Assembly: GCA_030613505.1 (NCBI GenBank)
Contig: JAUWLW010000017.1
Span: 1-55,404, forward strand
Direction: 5' to 3'
DNA length: 55,404 nucleotides
From: Candidatus Zixiibacteriota bacterium
GTDB taxonomy: Bacteria; RBG-13-66-14; B26-G2; WVWN01
Of this stretch, positions 15,961 through 24,392 are shown one piece after another (position 1 is the first letter of the stretch; each line of letters begins with the position of its first letter). Under the pieces are notes generated by a model, which searched no databases, was not told the origin of the DNA, and saw only the letters and a list, made by a program, of their open reading frames with translations. Made by a program: the position numbers and the translations under genes.

Positions 15961-18021
15961 CTAACGCGTGACCACCATCCGGCGCACGGCGCTGCCGTTG
16001 GACGCGCTCAGGCGATACAGGTACACGCCCGGCGCTACGTCGCGGCCGGCGTCGTCGGCCAGGTTCCAAACTGCCTCGCGGCGGCCCGGCGTGCCCGCGC
16101 CGGCGTCTAGCGTCCGAACCCTCCGCCCGGCGAGGTCGTATATCGCGAGCTCGTAATCGCCCGACACCCCCACCGGCAGCGAGAAGGCTATCGTCGCGTC
16201 GGTAGTCGTCGGGTTGGGGTAGCTGGACTCGAGCGCGAAGGCGTACGCCGTTTTGACGCCCGGCGTCGCCGGCGCCGGCCCGAACAGCTCGGCCTTACCG
16301 GTAACAGGAATTACCTCAAGCCAGTAGTTGTACGTCGTCACAGCGACGACGTCGCGGTCCTCGTACGCGAACGGCGTCCGGCCCGTTATGAGCTCGGCGT
16401 TGAGGCGCTCGCGGCCGGCGTCGGCGGCGCCCGCTCCGGTTCCCCGGTATACGTTAAAGCCGGCGTACGCCCCGCTCTCGCAGTCCCACGCCAGGCGAAC
16501 GCGGTCCTCCAGCGCCGCGGCGCGGAAGTACTTGAGGTCTATGCCGATGGACTTCTTGAGGAGCTCGAGCGCCGCGAAGACGTCGATGCGGCCGGCGCCG
16601 TAGTCGTTCATTTTCTTACCTTTTTTGTGGACACCCCCCGCCACCACTGCCGCCGTAAGCTCGAGGGCCTTCTGAATCTGGGCCGGCGGCAGCGTATCGA
16701 GGTAATCGAGGAGCAGGGCCGCGGCGCCCGCGACGTGCGGCGTCGCCATGGACGTCCCGCTTTTGGAAGTATATCCGCTTGTATTCCGGAAATCGCACGA
16801 CTTAATACCAAGACCCGGCGCCATTACGTCCGGCTTGAGGAGGCCCATGCCGGGGTCGTAGTGATAGTCGTCGTAAGGGGCCAGGGTAGAAAGGCGGTCC
16901 TTATCCCAACAAGACGGGCCGCGGCCGCTGGAGGAAACGCGCCAGTCCTCCGACTGCGTGGAGCCGACGGCGATGGTCCCGGCCTTGCCCTCGCGGAGCG
17001 TCTGGTCGGGGTGGAGCCACGGCGGCGGGGAATTGGCGGGCGCGGGGATGTTGAACGGTATGGGATAGGGGCCGGTCTGGCCGCCCTGGTTGCCGGTGGA
17101 ATTGGTATGTACGACGCCCGCGGCCAGGATCTTCTCGCTCGCCGCGCGGTACAGGCCGTACTGCGGATACTGCTGATATTTGTGCGACCAGGATTGCGTG
17201 ATGACGTCGGCCCCCTCGGTTACGGCCCATTCCCAGGCCTGGAACCACGAGCCCGCTCCGCCGCCGAGTTTGGCGATCATGATCGTGGCGTTGGGCGCGA
17301 CGCCGCACTGCGAGCCGGCGGTCCCGTCGCTGGCGACGGTCCCGGCGACGTGGGTACCGTGGCCGTTGTAGTCCATCGTATCGTTGGGGTCGCCGCCGGC
17401 AAAGCTCTTGCCGTGGTTAGGGTAGCCGGTCTTGGTCCACATATGGTCCTTGAGGTCAACGTGGTTGTAGTTGACGCCGCCGTCGCAGACGCACACGATG
17501 ATGCCGGTACCGTTAAAGCCCGCGTTCCAAACGTCGGGCGCGCGTATTTTTGTGACGCCCCAGACGATCTCGTCTTGGGGGCCGGCGACGACGTCCTCCA
17601 GCAATTCCACCGGGACCTCTTCGTCCCAGTCCACGGACGCGACGCCCGGCAGCGTAGACACCCGTTCGATAGTTTCGCGGTCGGCGCGCGCCGTCACCGC
17701 GTTTACGATCCACAGCGACGTCACGTCCGCGGCGTGGCCCGCGGCGGCCCGCTCGTTCAGATAGGCGAGTACTTCGCGCTGGCTCGAGTCGGCCAACCGG
17801 GAGCACTCGTGCTTCACTACCACGCGCCGCTCGTCACGGTTCAGGCCCTCCGTCAACGCCATTAACCGGTCCTGGGGCATCTGCTCTTCCATGACGACCA
17901 TGACGCGCACGAGCTCGCCGGCCGAGACCTCTTCCAAGTGGGCCGCGAGCCGGGGCGCAACCTTGGGCGCCGCAAAAGACGCTCCCGCGACCAACAATGC
18001 TAATATTAACGATCGTTTCAC
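15961..18021 (-). CDS. Secreted subtilisin-like serine protease (S8) with FlgD/T9SS-type C-terminal domain
   Basis: A 686-residue exported protease. The GTG start at 18021 has AAGGAG six bases upstream and opens a signal peptide (KRSLILALLVAGASFAAP). An inhibitor-like propeptide follows. The catalytic set is complete: Asp180 in C-D-G-G-V-N, His221 in N-G-H-G-T-H-V-A-G, oxyanion Asn311 in S-T-G-N-Q-G and Ser424 in G-T-S-M-A-T-P-H-V-A-G. After a fibronectin-like segment, the last 85 or so residues (Y-P-N-P-T-T-T..., Y-D-L-A-G-R-R-V-R-T-L, G-V-Y-L-Y-R-L) form the FlgD-like domain used as a type A secretion/anchoring signal in FCB-type bacteria. This export signal differs from the tail on the propellers. 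Confidence 0.92.
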   Translation of the reverse strand: MKRSLILALLVAGASFAAPKVAPRLAAHLEEVSAGELVRVMVVMEEQMPQDRLMALTEGLNRDERRVVVKHECSRLADSSQREVLAYLNERAAAGHAADVTSLWIVNAVTARADRETIERVSTLPGVASVDWDEEVPVELLEDVVAGPQDEIVWGVTKIRAPDVWNAGFNGTGIIVCVCDGGVNYNHVDLKDHMWTKTGYPNHGKSFAGGDPNDTMDYNGHGTHVAGTVASDGTAGSQCGVAPNATIMIAKLGGGAGSWFQAWEWAVTEGADVITQSWSHKYQQYPQYGLYRAASEKILAAGVVHTNSTGNQGGQTGPYPIPFNIPAPANSPPPWLHPDQTLREGKAGTIAVGSTQSEDWRVSSSGRGPSCWDKDRLSTLAPYDDYHYDPGMGLLKPDVMAPGLGIKSCDFRNTSGYTSKSGTSMATPHVAGAAALLLDYLDTLPPAQIQKALELTAAVVAGGVHKKGKKMNDYGAGRIDVFAALELLKKSIGIDLKYFRAAALEDRVRLAWDCESGAYAGFNVYRGTGAGAADAGRERLNAELITGRTPFAYEDRDVVAVTTYNYWLEVIPVTGKAELFGPAPATPGVKTAYAFALESSYPNPTTTDATIAFSLPVGVSGDYELAIYDLAGRRVRTLDAGAGTPGRREAVWNLADDAGRDVAPGVYLYRLSASNGSAVRRMVVTR

Positions 18022-18108
18022 GTCGAACTCCTTTAGTCCGGCCCGCGGAAGTTGTGCCTTTCCCACAAGCGGTTTCGATTAATGCAACGGGCGAGGTTAA
18101 ATCCTTCG

Positions 18109-18138
18109 ATTATAGCTTTATTCTGAGGCCGAAGTCAA
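18109..18138 (-). promoter_or_regulatory. Sigma-70 promoter for the subtilase gene
   Basis: Minus strand: -35 TTGACT (18138-18133), 18-base spacer, perfect -10 TATAAT (18114-18109). It lies about 90 bases before the GTG start. It shares the 299-base divergent region 18022-18320 with the moxR promoter; nothing else is apparent there. Confidence 0.7.
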
Positions 18139-18256
18139 GGCGACAATATCGGGTCGCAACCCGACGGCGCATCTCTCACGGGCCGCCGGGGCGCGGCGCA
18201 AAGTCGGCCCGCAGCCGGAACGCCGCCCAGGCACTCTCCCCGGCCCCTCAACGCCC

Positions 18257-18285
18257 TTGACAGCCCGGCCATTATAGCCTATTAT
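18257..18285 (+). promoter_or_regulatory. Sigma-70 promoter for the moxR-M23-bactofilin operon
   Basis: A consensus -35 TTGACA (18257-18262), 17-base spacer and -10 TATTAT (18280-18285). The start codon is 36 bases after the -10. Confidence 0.75.
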
Positions 18286-18320
18286 ACGATTCTTAGTTCC
18301 GCCTCTTAGGTTAAACCGTT

Positions 18321-19304
18321 TTGATCAAAGACGAAATAACGCAAGCGCGCGAGCTGAGCGCGGCGCTGGCGAAGTTCGAGAGCGCCGTCGGCGAAGTCAT
18401 CGTCGGCCAGCGCGACGTCATATTCGAGGTATTGGCCGCCCTCCTGGCCGGCGGCCACTGCATACTCACCGGCGTACCCGGCCTCGCCAAGACGCTGCTA
18501 GTCTCGACGCTGTCGCGCGCGCTCGAGCTCTCGTTCTCCAGGATACAGTTCACGCCGGACCTGATGCCCGCGGACATCACCGGGACCGAAGTGTTGGAGG
18601 AAGACGCCGAGCGGCGCCGGCACTTCCGCTTCGTGCACGGCCCCATATTCGCGCAAGTGGTACTCGCCGACGAGATAAACCGCACGCCCCCCAAGACGCA
18701 GGCCGCCCTCCTCCAGGCCATGCAGGAGGGCCAGGTCACGGTGGGCGGCGCTACGCACGAATTGCCCAAGCCGTTCTACGTGCTGGCGACGCGCAACCCG
18801 ATTGAACAGGAGGGAACCTATCCCCTTCCCGAAGCGCAGCTCGACCGGTTCATGCTGAACATCCTGGTGCCGTACCCCTCGGCCGAAGAGGAAGCCGAGA
18901 TCGTGGCCGCGACGACCGCGGCGCCCCGGCCCGAGCCGGAGCCGGTGCTGGCCGCCGACGACATCATCGCCTACCAGAAGCTCGTGCGGCGGGTCCCGCT
19001 CCCGGCCGACGTGCTCGAGAAGTCCATCGCCCTCGTCCGGAAGACGCGCGCGGACGCCGGAGCCCCGGATTACGTGAACCAATGGGTCAAATGGGGGGCC
19101 GGGCCGCGGGCGGCGCAGCATCTGATTTTAGCGGCCAAGGCCGCGGCGCTCTTGTCGGGCAACTTCGCCGTCACGCTCGACGAGGTCGAAAGGTTGGTCA
19201 AGCCGGTGCTGCGCCACCGGCTGGTTTTGAACTTCATCGCGGAGGCGGAGGGCGTCACGGCCGACGACGTGCTAACCCGCCTCGTCGCGGATACGTTGGA
19301 TTGA
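18321..19304 (+). CDS. MoxR-family AAA+ ATPase
   Basis: A 327-residue AAA_3 ATPase. Walker A is G-V-P-G-L-A-K-T (51-58), Walker B is V-V-L-A-D-E-I-N-R (about 114-122), and the sensor A-T-R-N-P-I-E-Q-E-G-T-Y-P-L-P-E-A-Q-L-D-R-F is classic MoxR. These ATPases act as chaperones that mature or remodel partner proteins, usually with a DUF58/vWA gene next door; none is present here. Instead the gene is followed by an M23 peptidase (one-base gap) and a bactofilin, which suggests an envelope role. The start is TTG at 18321 after a weak ribosome site; length matches the family. Confidence 0.92.
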   Translation: MIKDEITQARELSAALAKFESAVGEVIVGQRDVIFEVLAALLAGGHCILTGVPGLAKTLLVSTLSRALELSFSRIQFTPDLMPADITGTEVLEEDAERRRHFRFVHGPIFAQVVLADEINRTPPKTQAALLQAMQEGQVTVGGATHELPKPFYVLATRNPIEQEGTYPLPEAQLDRFMLNILVPYPSAEEEAEIVAATTAAPRPEPEPVLAADDIIAYQKLVRRVPLPADVLEKSIALVRKTRADAGAPDYVNQWVKWGAGPRAAQHLILAAKAAALLSGNFAVTLDEVERLVKPVLRHRLVLNFIAEAEGVTADDVLTRLVADTLD

Positions 19305-19305
19305 C

Positions 19306-20280
19306 GTGGGTAAACGCAGGCATATAAACATCGTCATCGCGCCGGAGGACCGCTCCGGAACGTTGACTTTCCGCGTGCAGCTCAGGTACTTCTACGCCCT
19401 CGTCATCTTGGCCTCGATCGTCTTCATCCTTATCGTGGGTTTGGTAGTGAACCAGGCCATGGACGAGGCCAAGCTCGGCGAGCTGGAGTTGCTCCGCCGC
19501 CAGAACGGCCAGCTCAAGGAGAAGGTGGCCCGCATCGCCGCGGTCGAGAAGAAGATAACCGAGCTCGAGGTGGTCGAGGATAAACTGATGGTCATCGCGG
19601 GGGAACGCGAGGCGGCCCGGGAGCTCGCGCCGGTATCGGTGGAGGGCGGCGAACCCGGGCGCGAGTTCTTGTCGGTGGCCGAGGGGATCCGGCAATTCCG
19701 GGAATTGGCCACGTCGCGGCGGGGCATAACGCTGAAGGCCCCCGACGGCAACCCGGTGGAAAACGGCTGGGTAACGCGGGGGTTTGGCGAGAACGCCGGC
19801 TTGGAAGGCCACTCCTTCCACAGCGGCTTCGACGTCGCCTGTCCCGAGGGAACGCCCGTCGCGGCGACGGCGCCCGGCGTCGTAACGTTCGCGGGCGAGG
19901 ACCCGATTTACGGCAACCTCGTCATCGTCCAACACGGCCTGACCGGCTACAGCACCTTCTACGGCCACAACCGCGAGATGAAAGTACGGGTGGGCCAAAA
20001 AGTGAAACGCGGCGACGTCATAGCGCTCGTCGGCAGCACGGGCCGGAGCTCCGCCCCCCACCTCCATTACGAGATCCGCCTCCACGGCGTGCCGGTCAAC
20101 CCGGCCAAATACATAACGCCGGCCGAGAAAGGCGAGGAAGAGGCGCCCCCGCCGCCGCCGGAGGAAGCACCGTCGCAAGAGGAAAAGCCCATAGGCGAAG
20201 AGCGCGAGGGCGTAATCCCGGCCGGCGAAGAGGAGTCAGCCGGCGAGGAACCGCCCCCGCCCCCCGAGCCGCCGCAATAG
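19306..20280 (+). CDS. Membrane-anchored M23 (LytM) endopeptidase
   Basis: A 324-residue peptidoglycan hydrolase. A transmembrane helix (about 29-48) is followed by a coiled coil (about 53-100), then a LytM domain with zinc ligands in H-S-F-H-S-G-F-D and P-H-L-H-Y-E-I-R. A Pro/Glu-rich low-complexity tail of about 55 residues closes the protein. Members of this type cleave peptide cross-links and often pair with bactofilins, which position them to set cell shape. The start is GTG at 19306, one base after the moxR stop. The next gene is indeed a bactofilin, so a localised wall-remodelling module is likely. Confidence 0.92.
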   Translation: MGKRRHINIVIAPEDRSGTLTFRVQLRYFYALVILASIVFILIVGLVVNQAMDEAKLGELELLRRQNGQLKEKVARIAAVEKKITELEVVEDKLMVIAGEREAARELAPVSVEGGEPGREFLSVAEGIRQFRELATSRRGITLKAPDGNPVENGWVTRGFGENAGLEGHSFHSGFDVACPEGTPVAATAPGVVTFAGEDPIYGNLVIVQHGLTGYSTFYGHNREMKVRVGQKVKRGDVIALVGSTGRSSAPHLHYEIRLHGVPVNPAKYITPAEKGEEEAPPPPPEEAPSQEEKPIGEEREGVIPAGEEESAGEEPPPPPEPPQ

Positions 20281-20343
20281 AAAACGAAGTCTTAAAGTAT
20301 AGCTTCCGCAGCGACAACTTTTTGGGAAAGGAGCCTAAAACGA

Positions 20344-20820
20344 ATGTTCGCAAAAGACGCAAGTTCCGCCGGCGATAGTAAACTCAACTCTATCATCGGC
20401 AGAGGCTCGCAGTGCGAAGGCGAAATCGTAGTGGCGGGGGGCCTAAAGGTGGACGGGAAGTTTAAAGGCAAGATAAAGGCGGATTCGGTCTTCGTCGGCA
20501 AAGAGGCCGTAATCGAAGCCAACGTCGAAACCAACGTCGCCGTCATCGGCGGTAAAGTGCGGGGCGACGTCACGGCGCGCGAGAGCTTGGAGCTACAGGC
20601 CAAGTCCGAACTCGTAGGTAACGTTACAACCAAAAACCTGATCGTAGGCGAATCGGCGATCCTCGACGGCTATTGCGACATGGGTCAAAAGGAACGCCAC
20701 GCTAAAAAGGAACCCGAGAAGAAATCGACGGGAGAAGCCGCGAAAGCCGGCGCGCCGGCGGGCACCCCCGGCTCGGCGACCCCGGCTCCCGCACCCTCCG
20801 GGCGCACGGATAAACGCTAA
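20344..20820 (+). CDS. Bactofilin (polymer-forming cytoskeletal protein)
   Basis: A 158-residue bactofilin. The central DUF583 beta-helix (about residues 15-115) is built of short strands with the usual pattern G-x-I-x-x-x-G-x-L-x-V-D-G-x-F-x-G-x-I and I-G-G-K-V-R-G-D-V. The N-terminal tail is short, and the C-terminal 45 residues are Lys/Pro/Ala-rich and presumably disordered. Bactofilins self-assemble into membrane-associated filaments without nucleotide. The ribosome site AAAGGAG is clear. The gene follows its usual partner, a LytM endopeptidase, and ends the operon. Confidence 0.93.
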   Translation: MFAKDASSAGDSKLNSIIGRGSQCEGEIVVAGGLKVDGKFKGKIKADSVFVGKEAVIEANVETNVAVIGGKVRGDVTARESLELQAKSELVGNVTTKNLIVGESAILDGYCDMGQKERHAKKEPEKKSTGEAAKAGAPAGTPGSATPAPAPSGRTDKR

Positions 20821-20870
20821 ACGCACGGCCTCACCGGGACGCGGCGACGCGACGTTACCCCCGTCGACGA

Positions 20871-20895
20871 AAAACCGGCCCTCGCGGCCGGTTTT
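20871..20895. terminator. Bidirectional terminator
   Basis: AAAACCGGCC-CTCGC-GGCCGGTTTT is a symmetrical hairpin with A/T flanks on both sides. It separates the bactofilin operon from the convergent gene stopping at 20921. Confidence 0.85.
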
Positions 20896-20920
20896 CGAAA
20901 TCACGTAGCGCGCGCCGCAC

Positions 20921-21871
20921 TCACTGTTCAGCGATCATCAAGTCCTTGTTGGCGTCCGTCAACGCGACGTACACCTTATCCTCCGAGGCGGCGACGTAAA
21001 CCGGTTGGGCCGGCCGCTCGTTAACGCGCGTCTCCCCCGCGGAGCGCAACAGGCCGTCGGCCTCCAACGTGTAAAACTTGACGTGCGCCGTCTTGTCGCT
21101 CCGGTCAACGTACGCCAGATAAACCTCGCCCCCCGCCGCGGCCAGCCCCGGCTTGTCCATCGGGTCGGTGTTGACTCTGATCTCGGTGCGGGTATTTTTC
21201 AAATGCCTGTAGCTGGGGCCCTTGGAGGACTTGTCCACGGCGTACGTCGTCAACATAAACTTCTTATCCGAATCGATCCAGGCGACGAGCAAGTGGCCGT
21301 CGTGAAGCGCTATCGACGAGCCGACGACCGTTTCGCACTCCGCCAGCTTGCGCTCGTTCTCGCGCGAGATCTTCCCGCTGCGCGATACCTTGTACGAGAC
21401 GATCCGTACGAATTCGTCGTCGGCGTCGGTATAACCCAAGAAGAGCCGGCCGTCGTCATACGCCAAGCTCACGCCGCCCTTGGGTTTAATTTGCGTGCTA
21501 CGCGTATCGCTCCGTTTAAATTTAGTCTTCCCCTTGGCCTCGTACCGCAGCAGTTGCACCTTCGCCGTACGGTAATCGACAAACGCCAGGAAAATGCCCC
21601 CGTCCCCGACGACCATGGCGAAAGGGGCGTTGGTGCGGGAAGTCAACGCCTGCGACGCTTGTGCGTAGGCCTCGCCCCCGCGGCTGGTGGACAACTCGAA
21701 CCGGGCGAACTTCATCATGGGGTCGAGGCGCGCCCAAGCCAAGTAAACGTAGCCGTCTTCCACCGCGATCGCCGGCGACAAAGCCGTCTTCTCGTAGGTG
21801 TCATAAACGACGCCTTGTACGACGCCGGCCAGGGCCGACGCAATCGCCGCTATAACCAATGCACGCAACAC
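20921..21871 (-). CDS. Secreted propeller-like protein of unknown function
   Basis: About 316 residues from the GTG at 21871, which has AAGGGGG nine bases upstream; a TTG at 21898 is an in-frame alternative. A hydrophobic signal segment (ALVIAAIASALAGVVQG) starts the protein. About six repeats follow with a G-x-[IVL]-[FYL]-[LV]-[AG]-[WFY]-x-D core, such as D-G-Y-V-Y-L-A-W, D-G-G-I-F-L-A-F-V-D, D-G-R-L-F-L-G-Y-T-D and G-E-V-Y-L-A-Y-V-D. That suggests a sialidase-like six-bladed propeller without catalytic motifs that I can see. It lies just downstream of porB on the same strand and may share its transcript. No family recognised; it lacks the SxGxxK tail. Confidence 0.7.
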   Translation of the reverse strand: MLRALVIAAIASALAGVVQGVVYDTYEKTALSPAIAVEDGYVYLAWARLDPMMKFARFELSTSRGGEAYAQASQALTSRTNAPFAMVVGDGGIFLAFVDYRTAKVQLLRYEAKGKTKFKRSDTRSTQIKPKGGVSLAYDDGRLFLGYTDADDEFVRIVSYKVSRSGKISRENERKLAECETVVGSSIALHDGHLLVAWIDSDKKFMLTTYAVDKSSKGPSYRHLKNTRTEIRVNTDPMDKPGLAAAGGEVYLAYVDRSDKTAHVKFYTLEADGLLRSAGETRVNERPAQPVYVAASEDKVYVALTDANKDLMIAEQ

Positions 21872-21900
21872 AATCCATACCCCCTTTCTGCGACTCAACT

Positions 21901-22872
21901 TTAACCGGCCGCCGCTTCGGTCTCCTTGCCTTTCGACGCCGCCGCCTTATCGCCCTTCAGCGGTACGCCCGCCATCTCGTGCGTCGACTTCTCGAGGAAC
22001 AACAACCGTTCCCAGTTCCGGTCGACCATCCCCTGAATTTCCTCGAACTGCTCTTCGGTGAGATGAGCAAAGCGGCCTTGCAACTTTAAATACTCCGCGA
22101 CCGGCGTACGCTTACGCGGTTTGCGGTTTATATTATAAACGCCGTGTTCCACTTCCAGAAGCGGCCACACGCGCGTATTGACGGCAAGCCGCACCGACTT
22201 CACGGAATATTCCGGCGCCATCCGCCAACCCGGCGGGCAACTCGCGAAAATCTGTAGGTACTTCATCCCTTCGATGTCCTTGGCCTTGGCCACCTTGGCC
22301 ACCAGGTCCTCGGGGAAAGCCATCGCCGCCGTGGCGACGTACGGAATATGGTGCGCCACCATAATGTCGACGAGGTCCTTCTTGGGCCGTTTCTTAAAGT
22401 GACGCGCCGGCGTCGTCGTCGTCCACGCGCCCCAGGGCGTCGAGCTCGAGCGCTGCACGCCCGTATTCATGTACGCCTCGTTGTCGTAACATATGTAGAG
22501 GATGTTGTCGTTGCGCTCCGCGGCACCCGAGAGCGCCTGGATGCCGATGTCGGCGGTGCCGCCGTCGCCGGCCCAGGCTACTACGTTCACGCCTTTTTTA
22601 CCCATTATCTCCAAACCGGCGGCAAGGCCGCACGCCGAGGCCGCTACGGCCTCGAACGCGATATGGAAAAGGGGGACCCCCAACGTCGTATACGGGAAAG
22701 GGCCGTCGATAACGGACCAACAGCACGCCGGGACGGTGAACACCGTGTTGGGCCCCAACGCCTTGAGCGCGTACCGCATCGCCAGCGCGGCGCCGCACCC
22801 CTGGCACGCCAGATGCCCGGCGCACATATGCTCCTCGGGCGGTATCGTCAACTTCTTCGGAACTTCAGCCAT
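21901..22872 (-). CDS. porB: Pyruvate:ferredoxin oxidoreductase, beta (thiamine diphosphate) subunit
   Basis: A 323-residue subunit that binds ThDP and a 4Fe-4S cluster. The ATG at 22872 follows TAAGGAG. The cluster/ThDP region has C-A-G-H-L-A-C-Q-G-C-G-A (two of the cluster Cys in C-x-x-C-G), P-A-C-C-W-S near residue 53 and the ThDP motif G-D-G-G-T-A-D-I-G...Y-D-N-E-A-Y-M-N-T-G. The C-terminus is Lys/Ala-rich. The enzyme interconverts pyruvate + CoA and acetyl-CoA + CO2 with reduced ferredoxin. It is the last por gene of the operon. POR rather than another 2-oxoacid oxidoreductase is likely but not certain. Confidence 0.9.
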   Translation of the reverse strand: MAEVPKKLTIPPEEHMCAGHLACQGCGAALAMRYALKALGPNTVFTVPACCWSVIDGPFPYTTLGVPLFHIAFEAVAASACGLAAGLEIMGKKGVNVVAWAGDGGTADIGIQALSGAAERNDNILYICYDNEAYMNTGVQRSSSTPWGAWTTTTPARHFKKRPKKDLVDIMVAHHIPYVATAAMAFPEDLVAKVAKAKDIEGMKYLQIFASCPPGWRMAPEYSVKSVRLAVNTRVWPLLEVEHGVYNINRKPRKRTPVAEYLKLQGRFAHLTEEQFEEIQGMVDRNWERLLFLEKSTHEMAGVPLKGDKAAASKGKETEAAAG

Positions 22873-22915
22873 TACGGTACTCCTTAAAGAACGGGATATG
22901 GCACGGCCCGGTCCG

Positions 22916-24064
22916 TCAGGGCTTGACGCCGTACCAATTGAATTCGGGACAATCGTCTTTTTCCGCGGCCTCGGCGATGGCCAACAGGTCGCGAACTTTG
23001 ATGTCGCGGCCGCCGAGGCCGGCAACGAACCCCAACACCGGCGGCGCGCCGTCCCGGCCGTAGAGCGAGGCCTTCACCTCGGTGCAGAAGATCCCCTCCT
23101 GGCCGAAGGAGATGTTGCGGTCCACGACGGCGACCCTCTTTCTCCCCAGTAGCAACTCCCGGACGTCCTCGCGGGGGAAAGGCCGGAAAGCCCAAATTTT
23201 CAGCGAGCCGAGCTTTTTGCCCGCCGCGCGAGCCTCGTCCACCGCGTCCTTGGCGGTCGAGGCGACGCCGCCGGAAACTAGGAGCACCGTCTCGGCGTCC
23301 TCGCACCGGTAGGGGTCGGCCATTTTGTAATACCGACCCGTGAGGTCGCCGTACTCTTGCGTGACCCGCTTTATGACCTCCTCCGCTTCCAGCATGGCGT
23401 TGTGTTCCATATACTTGAGCTCGTAGTAGTGATCCGGGCCGGTAAGGCCGCCGAACGCCGCGGGGTGCTCGGGGTCGACGGTGTGGGTGGCGACGCGGGG
23501 CGGCAGGAAGCGGTCGACCTCTTCCTGCTCCGGGAAATCGACCGGCTCCGCGGTATGACTCAAGAAGAACGCCTCCAGGATTACCATCGCCGGCAACAAC
23601 ACTTGTTCGGCTACCTTGAAACTTATCAATATGCCGTCGAATATATCCTGGTTCGACTCGGCGTAGAACTGCATCCAACCGGTATCGCGCTCGCTCAGGC
23701 TGTCGATCTGGTCGGTCCAGATGGTCCAGGGCGGCCCCATGGCGCGGTTGATGTTCGCCAACACGACGGGCAACCGCGCGTTAGCGGCCCAGTGGAGGAC
23801 CTCGTGCATCAGCGCCAGGCCCTGGGCCGACGTCGCGGTGAAGGTGCGGACGCCCGCGGCGGAGGCGCCGATGCAAGCCACCATCGCCGAGTGCTCGCTC
23901 TCCACTTTTATGAACTTGGCGTCCATAATGCCGTCGGCCACGAACTCGCTAATTTTCTCCACTACCTGCGTCTGGGGCGTGATGGGGTACGCCGAGACCA
24001 CTTGCGCCCGGCCGACGCGGGCCGCGTGCGCGACGGTGTGGTTGCCTGTCACGACTTGTTTCAT
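22916..24064 (-). CDS. porA: Pyruvate:ferredoxin oxidoreductase, alpha subunit
   Basis: A 382-residue pyrimidine-binding subunit of the 2-oxoacid:ferredoxin oxidoreductase. It has the family motifs A-Y-P-I-T-P-Q-T (25-32), the catalytic Glu region V-E-S-E-H-S-A-M and the T-S-A-Q-G-L-A-L-M loop. A central G-x-D-H-Y-Y-E stretch and C-terminal domain II follow in normal order. It sits between porD and porB as in many four-subunit enzymes. Confidence 0.92.
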   Translation of the reverse strand: MKQVVTGNHTVAHAARVGRAQVVSAYPITPQTQVVEKISEFVADGIMDAKFIKVESEHSAMVACIGASAAGVRTFTATSAQGLALMHEVLHWAANARLPVVLANINRAMGPPWTIWTDQIDSLSERDTGWMQFYAESNQDIFDGILISFKVAEQVLLPAMVILEAFFLSHTAEPVDFPEQEEVDRFLPPRVATHTVDPEHPAAFGGLTGPDHYYELKYMEHNAMLEAEEVIKRVTQEYGDLTGRYYKMADPYRCEDAETVLLVSGGVASTAKDAVDEARAAGKKLGSLKIWAFRPFPREDVRELLLGRKRVAVVDRNISFGQEGIFCTEVKASLYGRDGAPPVLGFVAGLGGRDIKVRDLLAIAEAAEKDDCPEFNWYGVKP

Positions 24065-24111
24065 AGTTTAACCTTTCGCAAAGAGCTGAAGGAGATGCAA
24101 AGCTCCCCGCG

Positions 24112-24390
24112 TTAAATACCTTCTCTCATTTCTATGCAGTTAACCGGGCACTCCTCGGCGCAGACGCCGCAGCCTTTACAGTAGTCGAGTATTATCTCTG
24201 GCGGCTCGGTACAGGTTATGGCCAGGTCCGGACAGAACTTCCAGCAGAGCATGCATATGGTGCATTTCTCGTAATCTATAACCGGCGTGACGTTGCGCCA
24301 CGAGCCGGTCAGGTTCCAGGACATTCTCCCCAGGCTCTTGGCCATGGGCGGCATGTCGCAAGCGCCGCGGATTTCGATCTTCTCGGTCAT
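24112..24390 (-). CDS. porD: Pyruvate:ferredoxin oxidoreductase, delta (2x 4Fe-4S) subunit
   Basis: A 92-residue ferredoxin-like subunit with two C-x2-C-x2-C-x3-C-P motifs: C-T-I-C-M-L-C-W-K-F-C-P and C-K-G-C-G-V-C-A-E-E-C-P. It passes electrons from the ThDP site to soluble ferredoxin. The start codon lies two bases after the stop of the giant regulator gene, so the two are almost certainly translated from one transcript. Confidence 0.92.
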   Translation of the reverse strand: MTEKIEIRGACDMPPMAKSLGRMSWNLTGSWRNVTPVIDYEKCTICMLCWKFCPDLAITCTEPPEIILDYCKGCGVCAEECPVNCIEMREGI

Positions 24391-24392
24391 GT

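Noticed and set aside
15961-18021. The SxGxxK tail on the subtilase
   Set aside because: Its end is a FlgD/T9SS-type domain finishing R-R-M-V-V-T-R, not the propeller tail.
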